Source of the DNA: an uncultured Collinsella sp.
GTDB taxonomy: Bacteria > Actinomycetota > Coriobacteriia > Coriobacteriales > Coriobacteriaceae
DNA length: 29,923 nt
NCBI GenBank assembly: GCA_958453935.1
Contig: CAUDZT010000022.1
Location: 1-29,923, forward strand
Direction of reading: 5' to 3'
A program made the translations under genes and the position numbers. Below the pieces are notes generated by a model. It did no database searches and was not told where the DNA came from. It saw only the letters and a list, made by a program, of their open reading frames with translations. Position 1 is the stretch's first letter; every line of letters starts with the position of its first letter. This document shows positions 7,881-16,239 of the stretch, piece after piece.

Positions 7881-8639
7881 TCACTCCTCGCTCTGCGAAT
7901 ACGAAGCGTCCAGAATCTCCTGCGCGTATGCGCGCTCCTGGGGCGTAAGCCGCGCCGTCTCGATCAGATCGGGACGCCAACGACAAGTGCGCTCGATGGC
8001 ATTCTTGCGGCGCCAGGCATCGACCTTAGCGTGATCGCCGCTCACGAGCACCGGAGGCACACCCTGGCCATTGAACTCAGCGGGGCGGGTGTACTGCGCA
8101 TACTCGAGCAGGCCTCCGTCCTCGGCGGTCGAGAACGACTCGTCGACGTTGCTCATCTCGTCGCCCAGGGCGCCGGGAATCAGGCGTACGACGGCATCGG
8201 CAACGACCATAGCGGGAAGCTCGCCGCCCGTGAGCACGTAATCGCCGATCGACAGGCGCTCGTCGGCATACGCATAGGCACGCTCGTCGACACCTTCGTA
8301 ACGGCTGCACACAAACAGCAGGCGCTCGCTTTTGAGCAGGCGCTCGGCCACATGCTGCGTAAAGGGCTCGCCGCACGGGGTGAAGAACACCACCGTCGGC
8401 TTGGGGCCCTCGGAGCTGATTGCCTCGATTGCCTCGGCAATGGGCTCGACCTTCATGAGCATGCCCTGCCCGCCGCCGTACGGCTCGTCATCGACGGTAC
8501 GATGGCGGTCGTGCGTCCAGTCGCGCAGGTTATACGCCTTAAAATCAAAAAGGCCGGCCTTGCGGGCGCGGCCCAAAATCGATGTGGACATGACGGGCTC
8601 AAACATCTCGGGAAAGACCGAAAGGGTCTCGATCAGCAT
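7881..8639 (-). CDS. trmD: tRNA (guanine-N1)-methyltransferase
   Basis: 252 residues, typical of TrmD. It methylates G37 next to the anticodon of several tRNAs, using SAM bound in a trefoil knot, and prevents frameshifting. Signatures are TLSVFPEMFEP at the N-terminus, DDEPYGGGQGMLMK (about 50-63), SRYEGVDER, and the knot loop IGDYVLTGGELPAM, followed by the ARLTPQERAYA-like end (TARLTPQERAYAQEI). The ATG at 8639 has an AGGGAGG site. It follows rimM by ten bases, in the conserved rpsP-khpA-rimM-trmD order. Confidence 0.97.
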   Translation of the reverse strand: MLIETLSVFPEMFEPVMSTSILGRARKAGLFDFKAYNLRDWTHDRHRTVDDEPYGGGQGMLMKVEPIAEAIEAISSEGPKPTVVFFTPCGEPFTQHVAERLLKSERLLFVCSRYEGVDERAYAYADERLSIGDYVLTGGELPAMVVADAVVRLIPGALGDEMSNVDESFSTAEDGGLLEYAQYTRPAEFNGQGVPPVLVSGDHAKVDAWRRKNAIERTCRWRPDLIETARLTPQERAYAQEILDASYSQSEE

Positions 8640-8649
8640 GTTGTCCTCC

Positions 8650-9171
8650 CTACTTGTCCATATCGATCAGGCCGTCCATAACGTGGACGAAAATTGTTCC
8701 TGTGTCGGGAAGATCGAGCACAACCTGCTCGATCACGGGAATCAGTACCTCGCCGTACCGATCGCCCTCGACAACCCAAACATCGTTAGCGGGCGTCGAC
8801 ATGATCTCGACGATCGTGCCGAGCGAACCGAAGCGCTCGTCGACCACCTCGCGACCCATCAGGTCGGTATAGGCAGCGTCGAGCGAATCGAGCTCAAAAT
8901 CGTCACGACTTGCCAGCACGTAGCATCCCGTGATGCCCTCGGCGGCCGTCAAATCGTCAATGCCCTCAAACGAGACCAAATCGCCATCGCCCGCATCGGT
9001 GACGGACACGACCGTGCAAAAGCGGTCGCGCTTGAGCGGCGGCGGCGTCAGGGCGACGCGCATACCCGGCTCTAATACAGAAGGAAGCCCCCGCAGCGGC
9101 TGCGCGAGGACCTCCCCCTTCCTTCCGTGCGGCTTGACCACACGGGCGATGTTTTTGTACTGGGACCTCAA
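8650..9171 (-). CDS. rimM: Ribosome maturation factor RimM
   Basis: 173 residues from the chosen start. RimM binds S19 and helps mature the 30S head. The N-terminal beta-barrel starts YKNIARVVKPHGRKGEV. The C-terminal PRC-barrel contains LMGREVVDERFGSLGTIVEI and VLIPVIEQVVLDL. The open frame runs upstream to 9345 through khpA, but that part is not RimM-like. The TTG at 9171 is the only plausible initiator that keeps the first beta strand. It lies four bases after the khpA stop, with only a short AGGA upstream. The TTG sits in the loop of a small hairpin (GGACC-TTGA-GGTCC), which may lower or regulate initiation. Confidence 0.88.
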   Translation of the reverse strand: MRSQYKNIARVVKPHGRKGEVLAQPLRGLPSVLEPGMRVALTPPPLKRDRFCTVVSVTDAGDGDLVSFEGIDDLTAAEGITGCYVLASRDDFELDSLDAAYTDLMGREVVDERFGSLGTIVEIMSTPANDVWVVEGDRYGEVLIPVIEQVVLDLPDTGTIFVHVMDGLIDMDK

Positions 9172-9177
9172 GGTCCT
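9164..9177 (-). other. Hairpin with the rimM start codon in its loop
   Basis: On the minus strand GGACC (9173-9177 side) pairs with GGTCC (9164-9168 side), leaving TTGA as the loop. The TTG of this loop is the inferred rimM initiator, and the weak AGGA site is inside the stem. Whether this controls translation is inference. Confidence 0.4.
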
Positions 9178-9460
9178 AGCCCAGAACCTCGACCTCGACA
9201 GCAGTGTCGAGGCGAGCGGCCAGCGCACGGGCGAGCGTGCGAATGGCCTTGATGGTACGGCCACGACGGCCGATGACCTTGGCGACGTCATCCTCGGCGA
9301 CCGAAACCTCAATCGTAGAGGCGTCGTCACCATCGATGACCTCAAGGCTCACGGAATCCGGGTCGTCGACGATCTGAACAACGAGATATTCGACGAGATC
9401 GGCGATGCGATCTGAGAGCATTGCCTCACCCTCGAGCTGTGCAGCGTCAACCTCAGGCAC
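9176..9460 (-). CDS. khpA: KH-domain RNA-binding protein KhpA
   Basis: 94 residues: a single KH domain with the GxxG loop in KVIGRRGRTIKAIRTLARAL (about 62-81). KhpA proteins bind RNA, usually as a KhpA/KhpB pair, and influence cell elongation and division in Gram-positives. The GTG at 9460 is eight bases after an AGGAG that overlaps the rpsP stop, so it is preferred over the in-frame ATG 13 codons on (MLSDRIADLVEYLV), where the conserved part starts. It sits between rpsP and rimM, its classic position. Confidence 0.9.
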   Translation of the reverse strand: MPEVDAAQLEGEAMLSDRIADLVEYLVVQIVDDPDSVSLEVIDGDDASTIEVSVAEDDVAKVIGRRGRTIKAIRTLARALAARLDTAVEVEVLG

Positions 9461-9463
9461 GAT

Positions 9464-9805
9464 TTACTCCTCGGCGCCCTCAGCGGCCTCAGCGGCAGCC
9501 TTAGCGGCCTCGGCCTCTTTGGCGAGCTGCTTCTTGGACTTCTTGACGACGGTCTCGGTCTTCTCGCCCTCGTTGGCGGCCTTGACCAGAGCGGCGACGG
9601 CGTCGGTGAGCTGAGCGCCCTTGGACTGCCAGTCGGCGATCTTCTCGAGGTCGAGGTTGATGGTCTTGGGGGCGGTCATCGGGTTGTAGCGGCCAACCTC
9701 CTCGATGATACGACCGTCACGCGGGGCGCGGGAATCGGCGACGACGACACGGTAGTACGGACGCTTCTTAGCGCCGTGACGAGCAAGGCGAATCTTGACT
9801 GCCAA
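9464..9805 (-). CDS. rpsP: 30S ribosomal protein S16
   Basis: 113 residues, starting with the family signature [20 protein letters not shown]16 is an early assembly protein of the 30S subunit. The start is TTG at 9805, five bases after GGAGGAG; an upstream in-frame extension to 9841 is rejected because S16 begins at AVKIRL. About 30 C-terminal residues are a Lys then Ala/Glu-rich tail ([20 protein letters not shown]), longer than the compact S16 of many bacteria. It is the first gene of the rpsP-khpA-rimM-trmD-lepB operon. Confidence 0.96.
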   Translation of the reverse strand: MAVKIRLARHGAKKRPYYRVVVADSRAPRDGRIIEEVGRYNPMTAPKTINLDLEKIADWQSKGAQLTDAVAALVKAANEGEKTETVVKKSKKQLAKEAEAAKAAAEAAEGAEE

Positions 9806-9861
9806 AGGAAACTCCTCCAACCAAGCAGCTTTAGGCTGCAACTACAAACAAACAGTTGAAC

Positions 9862-9890
9862 ATAATACGCCATCGACGCGGGCAGGTGAA
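9862..9890 (-). promoter_or_regulatory. Candidate rpsP operon promoter
   Basis: On the minus strand a TTCACC -35 box (9885-9890) and a TATTAT -10 box (9862-9867) are spaced by 17 bases. Transcription would start near 9855, giving a leader of about 50 bases before the rpsP TTG. Confidence 0.5.
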
Positions 9891-9924
9891 GTCCGTGAGA
9901 CCAACTTCTTCGGTGTAGTCGAGG

Positions 9925-9960
9925 GCAAATCCATATCTTAGACAAGAATTCGGGATTTGC
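9925..9960. repeat. Inverted repeat between divergent rpsP and dinB
   Basis: GCAAATCC (9925-9932) and GGATTTGC (9953-9960) are perfect 8-base reverse complements with a 20-base spacer that itself contains TCTT/AAGA. The element lies upstream of both divergent promoters, so it may be a shared operator or a structured element. It does not match the classic LexA box. Confidence 0.4.
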
Positions 9961-9994
9961 AAGCACATACACGCACCCCACATGAGCTGCGCGG

Positions 9995-10000
9995 TATACT
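9995..10000 (+). promoter_or_regulatory. Candidate -10 box of dinB (possibly leaderless)
   Basis: TATACT ends six bases before the ATG at 10007, so a normal start site would fall on or next to the A of that ATG. This gives a leaderless mRNA. No good -35 box is seen at about 17 bases upstream. Confidence 0.4.
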
Positions 10001-10006
10001 CATGAC

Positions 10007-11263
10007 ATGGAAAGACGCGAACATACATACGGTTATGAGGATGCCATGGGCGTCACGCCGCCTCCCTGGACGGGTCCGGCGGTGGGCCTGATGGACCTCG
10101 ATGCGTTTTTTGCGAGCGTGGAAATGCTCGATCATCCCGAATGGCGCGGAAAGCCACTCATCGTGGGTGGCGATGCCGATTCGCGTGGCGTCGTGTCCAC
10201 GTGTTCGTATGAGGCACGTCGCTTTGGCGTGCACTCCGCTATGCCCTCGGCCGAGGCGCGGCGCCTCTGTCCGCAAGCCATTTGGACGCATGGGCATTTT
10301 GATCGCTATCGTGAGGTCAGCGCGCAGGCCATGGCGATTCTCGCTGAGGAGACGCCGCGCGTGGAGCGCGTATCCATCGACGAAGCCTTTATCGATATCA
10401 CACCGGGCCGCTTTGCGCCCGAAGACCCGCTGCTGGTTGCGCGGCGCATAAGCGACCGCGTGGCAGCGCTGGGAGTGACCTGCTCCATTGGCGTGGGCTG
10501 CAACAAGACGGTCGCAAAGATCGCAAGCGAGCGGGATAAGCCGTTTGGGCTGACCATCGTGCGCCCCGGAACCGAGCAGCGCTTTTTGGCCGCGCTGCCG
10601 GTATCTGCCATGAGCGGCATCGGGCGCTCGGCCGAGGAGCGACTGCGCCGCATGCGCATCTACACGCTCGGCGAGCTGTCACGTGCACCGGAATCCACCT
10701 TGGCCTCTATTTTTGGTGTCAACGGCGAACGCATGCGCCAGCGTGCGCTGGGACTCGAGGTTTCCGAAGTCACGAGTCTGGACGAGGAACGCGAGGTTAA
10801 ATCGGTGAGCAATGAGCGCACCTTTGCAAAGGATCTGACTGAACGTGGTGACATTGAGGCGGCGATCGCGCTGCTCGGCGAGTCGGTTGGGCGCCGCCTG
10901 CGTCGTCAAGGGCTGACAGGCGGAACCGTAACGCTCAAGCTCAAATACTGTTACGGCAGCGGACGCACGGCACAGCGCCGCTTGCCCCACCCCACCGACG
11001 ACGAGAATATCTTTGTGGCCGTAGCGCTCGAGCTGCTCGACAATATCTGGCAAGAAGGCATGCACGTTCGTCTAGCGGGTATCGGCATGAGCGACTTCGA
11101 CCACCAAGGCGGTATCCAAACCGACCTATTCTGCGAGATCGATGACCGCGGAGCCCAATCCAGCGACCGCCGCGACCTCTCCGTCGCCATCGACGCCGTC
11201 CGAGACAAATTCGGCGACACCGCCCTATCCTTCGGCCGCCAATCCCGCTTCTCCTCCCAATGA
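10007..11263 (+). CDS. dinB: DNA polymerase IV (Y-family, translesion)
   Basis: 418 residues and the only plus-strand gene. Y-family polymerases copy damaged templates with low fidelity. Catalytic acidic residues lie in GLMDLDAFFASVE and in the SIDEAFIDI motif. Other family motifs are YEARRFGVHSAMPS, GVGCNKTVAKIASERDKP and the HhH region PVSAMSGIGRSAEERLRRM. A beta-clamp binding motif QTDLF occurs at about 371-375. Two starts are possible: the ATG at 10007, with no ribosome-binding site but a TATACT exactly placed for leaderless transcription, or the ATG at 10046, with GAGG five bases upstream and the conserved region starting just after it. It is transcribed away from rpsP and towards rsfS. 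Confidence 0.95.
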   Translation: MERREHTYGYEDAMGVTPPPWTGPAVGLMDLDAFFASVEMLDHPEWRGKPLIVGGDADSRGVVSTCSYEARRFGVHSAMPSAEARRLCPQAIWTHGHFDRYREVSAQAMAILAEETPRVERVSIDEAFIDITPGRFAPEDPLLVARRISDRVAALGVTCSIGVGCNKTVAKIASERDKPFGLTIVRPGTEQRFLAALPVSAMSGIGRSAEERLRRMRIYTLGELSRAPESTLASIFGVNGERMRQRALGLEVSEVTSLDEEREVKSVSNERTFAKDLTERGDIEAAIALLGESVGRRLRRQGLTGGTVTLKLKYCYGSGRTAQRRLPHPTDDENIFVAVALELLDNIWQEGMHVRLAGIGMSDFDHQGGIQTDLFCEIDDRGAQSSDRRDLSVAIDAVRDKFGDTALSFGRQSRFSSQ

Positions 11264-11286
11264 TTTGCGTTTTGGGCAAAAAGAAA

Positions 11287-11319
11287 GCCGGGCAGCTGCA
11301 GGTAGCGCAACTGCCCGGC
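11287..11319 (-). terminator. Strong rho-independent terminator after rsfS
   Basis: GCCGGGCAG (11287-11295) pairs perfectly with CTGCCCGGC (11311-11319). On the minus strand the stem is followed by TTTCTTTTT, a clear U-tract, so it ends the obgE-nadD-yqeK-rsfS transcript. The plus-strand side has no T-run, so it would stop dinB poorly if at all. Confidence 0.85.
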
Positions 11320-11365
11320 GAGCGGTAGAAGGTGGCTCTAGAGAAGCCCCGGCCCAAATAAGGTC

Positions 11366-11821
11366 CTAAAGGAGATTGAGGGGGAGCTGGGGAGCGTCGC
11401 CCCAGAGCTTCTCGAGGCGGTAGAAGTCGCGGGCCTCAGGGGTGAAGACGTGGACGACAACCGAGCCGTAATCCATGAGCATCCAGGTCTTCTGCTCGCG
11501 GCCCTCGATGGAGAACGGGTGCTCACCGCAGGCCTCGGCAACCTTCTCCTCGATCTCGTCGACGATAGAATCGACCTGACGGTTGTTGGTACCGGTGGCG
11601 ATCACAAAGTAATCGCACACGTCGGAGAGCTCGGTCAGATCGAGCACCTGCACGTCCTCGCCCTTCTTGTCGTAGGCGGCCTGCGCGGCGGCGTGGGCGA
11701 CATCCTCGGCGGCGACACCGCTCGCGGACAGCGAGGCAGCGGTGCGGTCGGACGTGGCAACGAAGCTCTTGTGCTCCACACCTTCAAGAATCTGCTCGTC
11801 AGTCATGGTCTCATCGGCCAT
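11366..11821 (-). CDS. rsfS: Ribosome silencing factor RsfS
   Basis: 151 residues. RsfS binds L14 and blocks 30S/50S joining when nutrients are low. The family core is AAYDKKGEDVQVLDLTELSD, then CDYFVIATGTNNRQV, then GREQKTWMLMDYGSVVVHVF. The longest frame begins at 11842, but AGAGG lies seven bases before the ATG at 11821, which is chosen. About 30 N-terminal residues precede the conserved core, more than in most RsfS proteins of around 115 residues. The gene ends the nadD-yqeK-rsfS group, its standard context. Confidence 0.93.
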   Translation of the reverse strand: MADETMTDEQILEGVEHKSFVATSDRTAASLSASGVAAEDVAHAAAQAAYDKKGEDVQVLDLTELSDVCDYFVIATGTNNRQVDSIVDEIEEKVAEACGEHPFSIEGREQKTWMLMDYGSVVVHVFTPEARDFYRLEKLWGDAPQLPLNLL

Positions 11822-11849
11822 GGAATACCTCTTTCTAGACACACCCGAG

Positions 11850-12458
11850 CTAGAGCAGCTGGGCGTAATGGTTGTAAATCGTAATAGCCGTGGGATAAAG
11901 ATAGCGCCCGGACTGGATCACGTAGACCAGACCCTGCGCAAAACAGGAGAAGAACAACTCGTCAAGCGTCGACTCCCCCACCATCTTGCGCAGCGCGTGG
12001 GCATAATCACCATGGCGGTTAGGCTCGATGGCATCGGCCACAAAGACCACCATATCGAGCGGCGTCATGTCGCAGGCGCCCACCGTGTGACGGTCGACAG
12101 CCTGGAAAACGGCTGGCGATAGCTCGGGAAATAGCTGCGGAAGCTCATAGGCGGCAACCGGGCCATGCAGCAGCGGCGTCGCGGCCGAAGGAGAGCCGGC
12201 AACCTTAATGCCGTAGTGCAACGCGCGGGCCACGAGCTCGTCATCGGAGAGTACCTTATCCCAGTCATGAATCAGGCCAGCGGCAGCGGCATCAAAGCGG
12301 TCAACGCGGTAGACCTCGGCCAGATGAAGCGCGGTCTCAGCAACACCCAGCGAATGCATGTAGCGCTTGCGCTTATCCTTCATACGCACATCGAGTAGCT
12401 CTTGAATGCGCTTGAGCAGCGCGCGCTCATCGCCCTCAAACTGATCCTCTACCGACAA
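11850..12458 (-). CDS. yqeK: YqeK-type HD phosphohydrolase (symmetrical Ap4A hydrolase)
   Basis: 202 residues. Members of this family split diadenosine tetraphosphate symmetrically into two ADP, using an HD-domain metal centre. Visible motifs are RYMHSLGVAETALHLAEVY, the HD pair in AGLIHDWDK, LLHGPVAAYEL, VDRHTVG and MVVFVADAIEPNRH. The initiator is TTG at 12458, with GGGGG about six bases upstream formed just after the nadD stop; no ATG is available before residue 27. It lies between nadD and rsfS as in many Gram-positives. Confidence 0.92.
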   Translation of the reverse strand: MSVEDQFEGDERALLKRIQELLDVRMKDKRKRYMHSLGVAETALHLAEVYRVDRFDAAAAGLIHDWDKVLSDDELVARALHYGIKVAGSPSAATPLLHGPVAAYELPQLFPELSPAVFQAVDRHTVGACDMTPLDMVVFVADAIEPNRHGDYAHALRKMVGESTLDELFFSCFAQGLVYVIQSGRYLYPTAITIYNHYAQLL

Positions 12459-12470
12459 CGTAGACCCCCA

Positions 12471-13148
12471 TCACTCAAAATCTTCTTGACCCAGATCGGT
12501 ATACAACCCGCGTTTGCGAATATAGCCGAGCACGGACTCGCTCGTAAGATAGCGCCCGCTCATGCCACGGGCAACCCGCTTGCGAATGTTGGTCGAGCTA
12601 ATCGCCAGCGCCGGAATCTGGATATACCGCACGTCAAACGGCAGGCCCGACTCTTTGATTCGCGCGCGAGCAGTATCGATATCAAAGCCCGGTCGCGTCG
12701 CCGCAATAAACGTGGCAAGCTCGGCGATTCGGTCGGCATCATGCCAGGTCACAATATCGATAATCGCGTCGGCGCCCGTAATAAAGTAGAGCTTTACCTG
12801 AGGCGGGTAAAAGTCGCGAAGGGCATGAAGCGTATCGGCCGTATAGGTCACGCCCGGACGGTCGATCTCGAATCGGCTCGCCAAAAAAGCCGGATTCGCA
12901 GCGGTGGCGAGGACCGTCATGGCATAACGGTCCTCAGCAGGCGTCACCGGTTTGTCGAGCTTAAAGGCGGGAGAGCCGGCCGGCATAAAGAGCACGGCGT
13001 CCAAGTCGAGCGACTCGCGCGCCTGCTCGGCGGTAACCAAGTGCCCGTAATGAATCGGGTCGAAGGTGCCACCCATAATGCCAAGCCGAAACTCCTGCCC
13101 ATCCTTGATAGGCAGCTCAGGCAGACCAATTCCACCGCGCAGCGACAT
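12471..13148 (-). CDS. nadD: Nicotinate-nucleotide adenylyltransferase
   Basis: 225 residues. NadD transfers AMP from ATP to nicotinate mononucleotide, a late step of NAD synthesis. Nucleotidyltransferase signatures are GIMGGTFDPIHYGHLVTAEQ at about residues 23-42 and the C-terminal ISSTNIRKRVARG. The KPVTPAEDRYAM segment resembles actinobacterial NadD. About 20 residues precede the first beta strand, a little longer than average. The ATG at 13148 is three bases after the obgE stop, so translation is probably coupled. Confidence 0.96.
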   Translation of the reverse strand: MSLRGGIGLPELPIKDGQEFRLGIMGGTFDPIHYGHLVTAEQARESLDLDAVLFMPAGSPAFKLDKPVTPAEDRYAMTVLATAANPAFLASRFEIDRPGVTYTADTLHALRDFYPPQVKLYFITGADAIIDIVTWHDADRIAELATFIAATRPGFDIDTARARIKESGLPFDVRYIQIPALAISSTNIRKRVARGMSGRYLTSESVLGYIRKRGLYTDLGQEDFE

Positions 13149-13151
13149 GAC

Positions 13152-14621
<1,470 letters not shown>

Positions 14622-14625
14622 CTAC

Positions 14626-14668
14626 AAAAAGAGGGAGACCCTTGAATCCTAAAACTCAAGTGCCTCCC
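14626..14668 (-). terminator. Terminator/attenuator between rpmA and obgE
   Basis: On the minus strand GGGAG-GCA-CTTGA pairs with TCAAG-GGT-CTCCC around a short loop, followed by TCTTTTTG. This is a good intrinsic terminator with an internal bulge. It lies just before the obgE ribosome-binding site, so it probably lets only part of the rplU-rpmA transcript continue into obgE. Confidence 0.75.
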
Positions 14669-14693
14669 ACATATGTGCTCTATGAAGGGTGAA

Positions 14694-14951
14694 TTACGCG
14701 TTCGCGAGCGGGCGTACGCTGACCCTGTGCTTGATACCCTTGTGGAACTCAACGGTACCGTCGACCAGCGCGAACAGCGTGTCGTCCTTGCCACGGCCAA
14801 CGTTCTCACCCGGGTGGATGTGAGTGCCGTGCTGACGGACGAGAATCGTGCCCGTGGTTACCGTCTGGCCGGCATAGCGCTTCGTGCCAAGGCGCTGACC
14901 GCGGGAGTCACGGCCATTACGGGAGGAACCGAGTCCTTTTTTGTGTGCCAT
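14694..14951 (-). CDS. rpmA: 50S ribosomal protein L27
   Basis: 85 residues, beginning [19 protein letters not shown], the canonical L27 start. The N-terminal tail reaches the peptidyl-transferase centre. There is no cleavable N-terminal extension of the kind found in most Firmicutes, so no processing protease is needed. It follows rplU by 33 bases and is followed by a terminator. Confidence 0.98.
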   Translation of the reverse strand: MAHKKGLGSSRNGRDSRGQRLGTKRYAGQTVTTGTILVRQHGTHIHPGENVGRGKDDTLFALVDGTVEFHKGIKHRVSVRPLANA

Positions 14952-14984
14952 TGTGTATACCTACTCTTTCGTTACGAGTGTAAT

Positions 14985-15359
14985 CTACTCGGCGACGGGA
15001 GCCTCGGCAACAGCCTCGGCCTCTGCCTTGACAGCCTTCTTGGCGCGGGACGTAGCCTGGACCTTCACGATCTTCAGCTTGGTGAGCTGCTGACGGTGAC
15101 CCTTCAGACGACGATAGCGCTTACGCTTGTGGAACTTGAAGACCAGCTGCTTCTCGCCCTTGAACTGCTCAACGATCTGAGCGGTAACCTTGGCCTTGGC
15201 CAGCTTGTCGGGATCGGTGACGATCTTCTTACCATCGTTGAGGAAGATGACCGGCAGGGTGACCTTGTCGCCCTCATTGCCCTCGATCTTCTCGACGGTG
15301 ATGACATCGTCGGTGGCGACCTTGTACTGCTTGCCGCCCGTGTTAACGATTGCGTACAT
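14985..15359 (-). CDS. rplU: 50S ribosomal protein L21
   Basis: 124 residues from the ATG at 15359, which has AAGGG upstream and matches the family start MYAIVNTGGKQYKV. The longer frame to 15380 is rejected. The core ends near the FKFHKRKRYRRLKGHRQQLT segment. About 20 additional C-terminal residues are Lys then Ala/Glu-rich (KKAVKAEAEAVAEAPVAE). It is the first gene of the rplU-rpmA pair and has a strong promoter of its own. Confidence 0.97.
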   Translation of the reverse strand: MYAIVNTGGKQYKVATDDVITVEKIEGNEGDKVTLPVIFLNDGKKIVTDPDKLAKAKVTAQIVEQFKGEKQLVFKFHKRKRYRRLKGHRQQLTKLKIVKVQATSRAKKAVKAEAEAVAEAPVAE

Positions 15360-15401
15360 GTTTACTTGCCCTTCATGCATCAGTTAGTGCAACAGCCGAA
15401 T

Positions 15402-15430
15402 ATAGTAGCAGGCGATAATACCCCCGTCAA
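15402..15430 (-). promoter_or_regulatory. Promoter of rplU-rpmA
   Basis: On the minus strand TTGACG (15425-15430) and TACTAT (15402-15407) are spaced by exactly 17 bases, near consensus. The -35 box overlaps the stop codon of the upstream TIGR03936 gene. The leader would be about 35 bases. Confidence 0.7.
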
Positions 15431-16239
15431 CGAGTATGTGGAGCAAATCCACAAGTTCGCACAGGTATGGGGCTGACGAGTCGGCCCTCGTCGTCCTCGC
15501 ATGCTTGATTCTGACGCTCGACATCGTAGGAGCAGATGGTCACGAGGTCTTGCATACCGGTGGAAACAATAGGTGCATCGACGCCCGGGGTCAAGCCCTG
15601 CAACAAAACATCAGCAGCAGAAAGCAAAATCTCCGGACGCATGGAGCCCTCGTTGTCGGCATGGGTGTCGAGCATGAGCACCAGATGGTCCGGACGCTCC
15701 CCCTCCGTGAGCTCATAGCCCACCAGTGTGTGGTCAAGGTCTAAGCGCTTGCTCTTCCTACCGCGTGCATAGTCGATGCCATGGCCTGCACGCAACGTGT
15801 CGATCGCGGCGCGTACCTCCTCGGCGCTCACGGGGGCCTCGGGGTCCAGGTGCAAGTCGATGCGGTACGACAGACGCGTAAGCTGAGCCGTCAGCGCCGG
15901 CGTGCGCACGTCGATGTAGGCAGCCTCGATGGGCGCCAGATCAGCAGGCGATGCAGCGGCCAGGCGTTCAAAGGCCTCGTCGAGCGCGACGAACTCGGTC
16001 ATAAACAGGTCATACCACTCGCAGGTCGACGACGTGCCCACGGGCAGCGCCGACGAAAAGCCCACGCGCATATGCGGCGAGAAACCCTGCGTCACGGCAT
16101 AGGGCAGGCCCGCACGGCGCACGATGCGCTCAATGGTATGAATTAGTTCCAGGTGGCCCAGGTACTTAAGGCGATCACGCTTGCCGTAGCGAACGCGCAG
16201 CCTAAAGAGCGTGGGGTTGTCGGTCAAGCGCTCACTCAT
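15427..16239 (-). CDS. TIGR03936 radical-SAM-associated protein (DUF2344)
   Basis: 270 residues. The family pattern is RVRYGKRDRLKYLGHLELIH at the N-terminus, then AGLPYAVTQGFSPHMRVGFSSALPVGTSS. These proteins are nearly always encoded next to, or fused with, the TIGR03960 radical-SAM enzyme. They are thought to work with it, but the substrate is unknown. The ATG overlaps the TIGR03960 stop as ATGA, so translation is coupled. In many genomes rng (RNase G/E-like) separates this gene from rplU; here it is absent. Confidence 0.88.
   Translation of the reverse strand: MSERLTDNPTLFRLRVRYGKRDRLKYLGHLELIHTIERIVRRAGLPYAVTQGFSPHMRVGFSSALPVGTSSTCEWYDLFMTEFVALDEAFERLAAASPADLAPIEAAYIDVRTPALTAQLTRLSYRIDLHLDPEAPVSAEEVRAAIDTLRAGHGIDYARGRKSKRLDLDHTLVGYELTEGERPDHLVLMLDTHADNEGSMRPEILLSAADVLLQGLTPGVDAPIVSTGMQDLVTICSYDVERQNQACEDDEGRLVSPIPVRTCGFAPHTR

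Noticed and set aside
7879..7986. N-terminal extension of lepB
   Set aside because: It would overlap the end of trmD, reads as non-signal-peptidase sequence, and the ATG at 7878 has a well-placed ribosome-binding site.
9172..9345. N-terminal extension of rimM through khpA
   Set aside because: The extension is Arg/Ser-rich out-of-frame khpA sequence; RimM similarity starts at the YKNIARVVKPHG segment.
10007..10045. LexA (SOS) box at dinB
   Set aside because: GAAC followed by a later GGTT near 10019-10034 does not have the arm sequence or spacing of the known LexA boxes.
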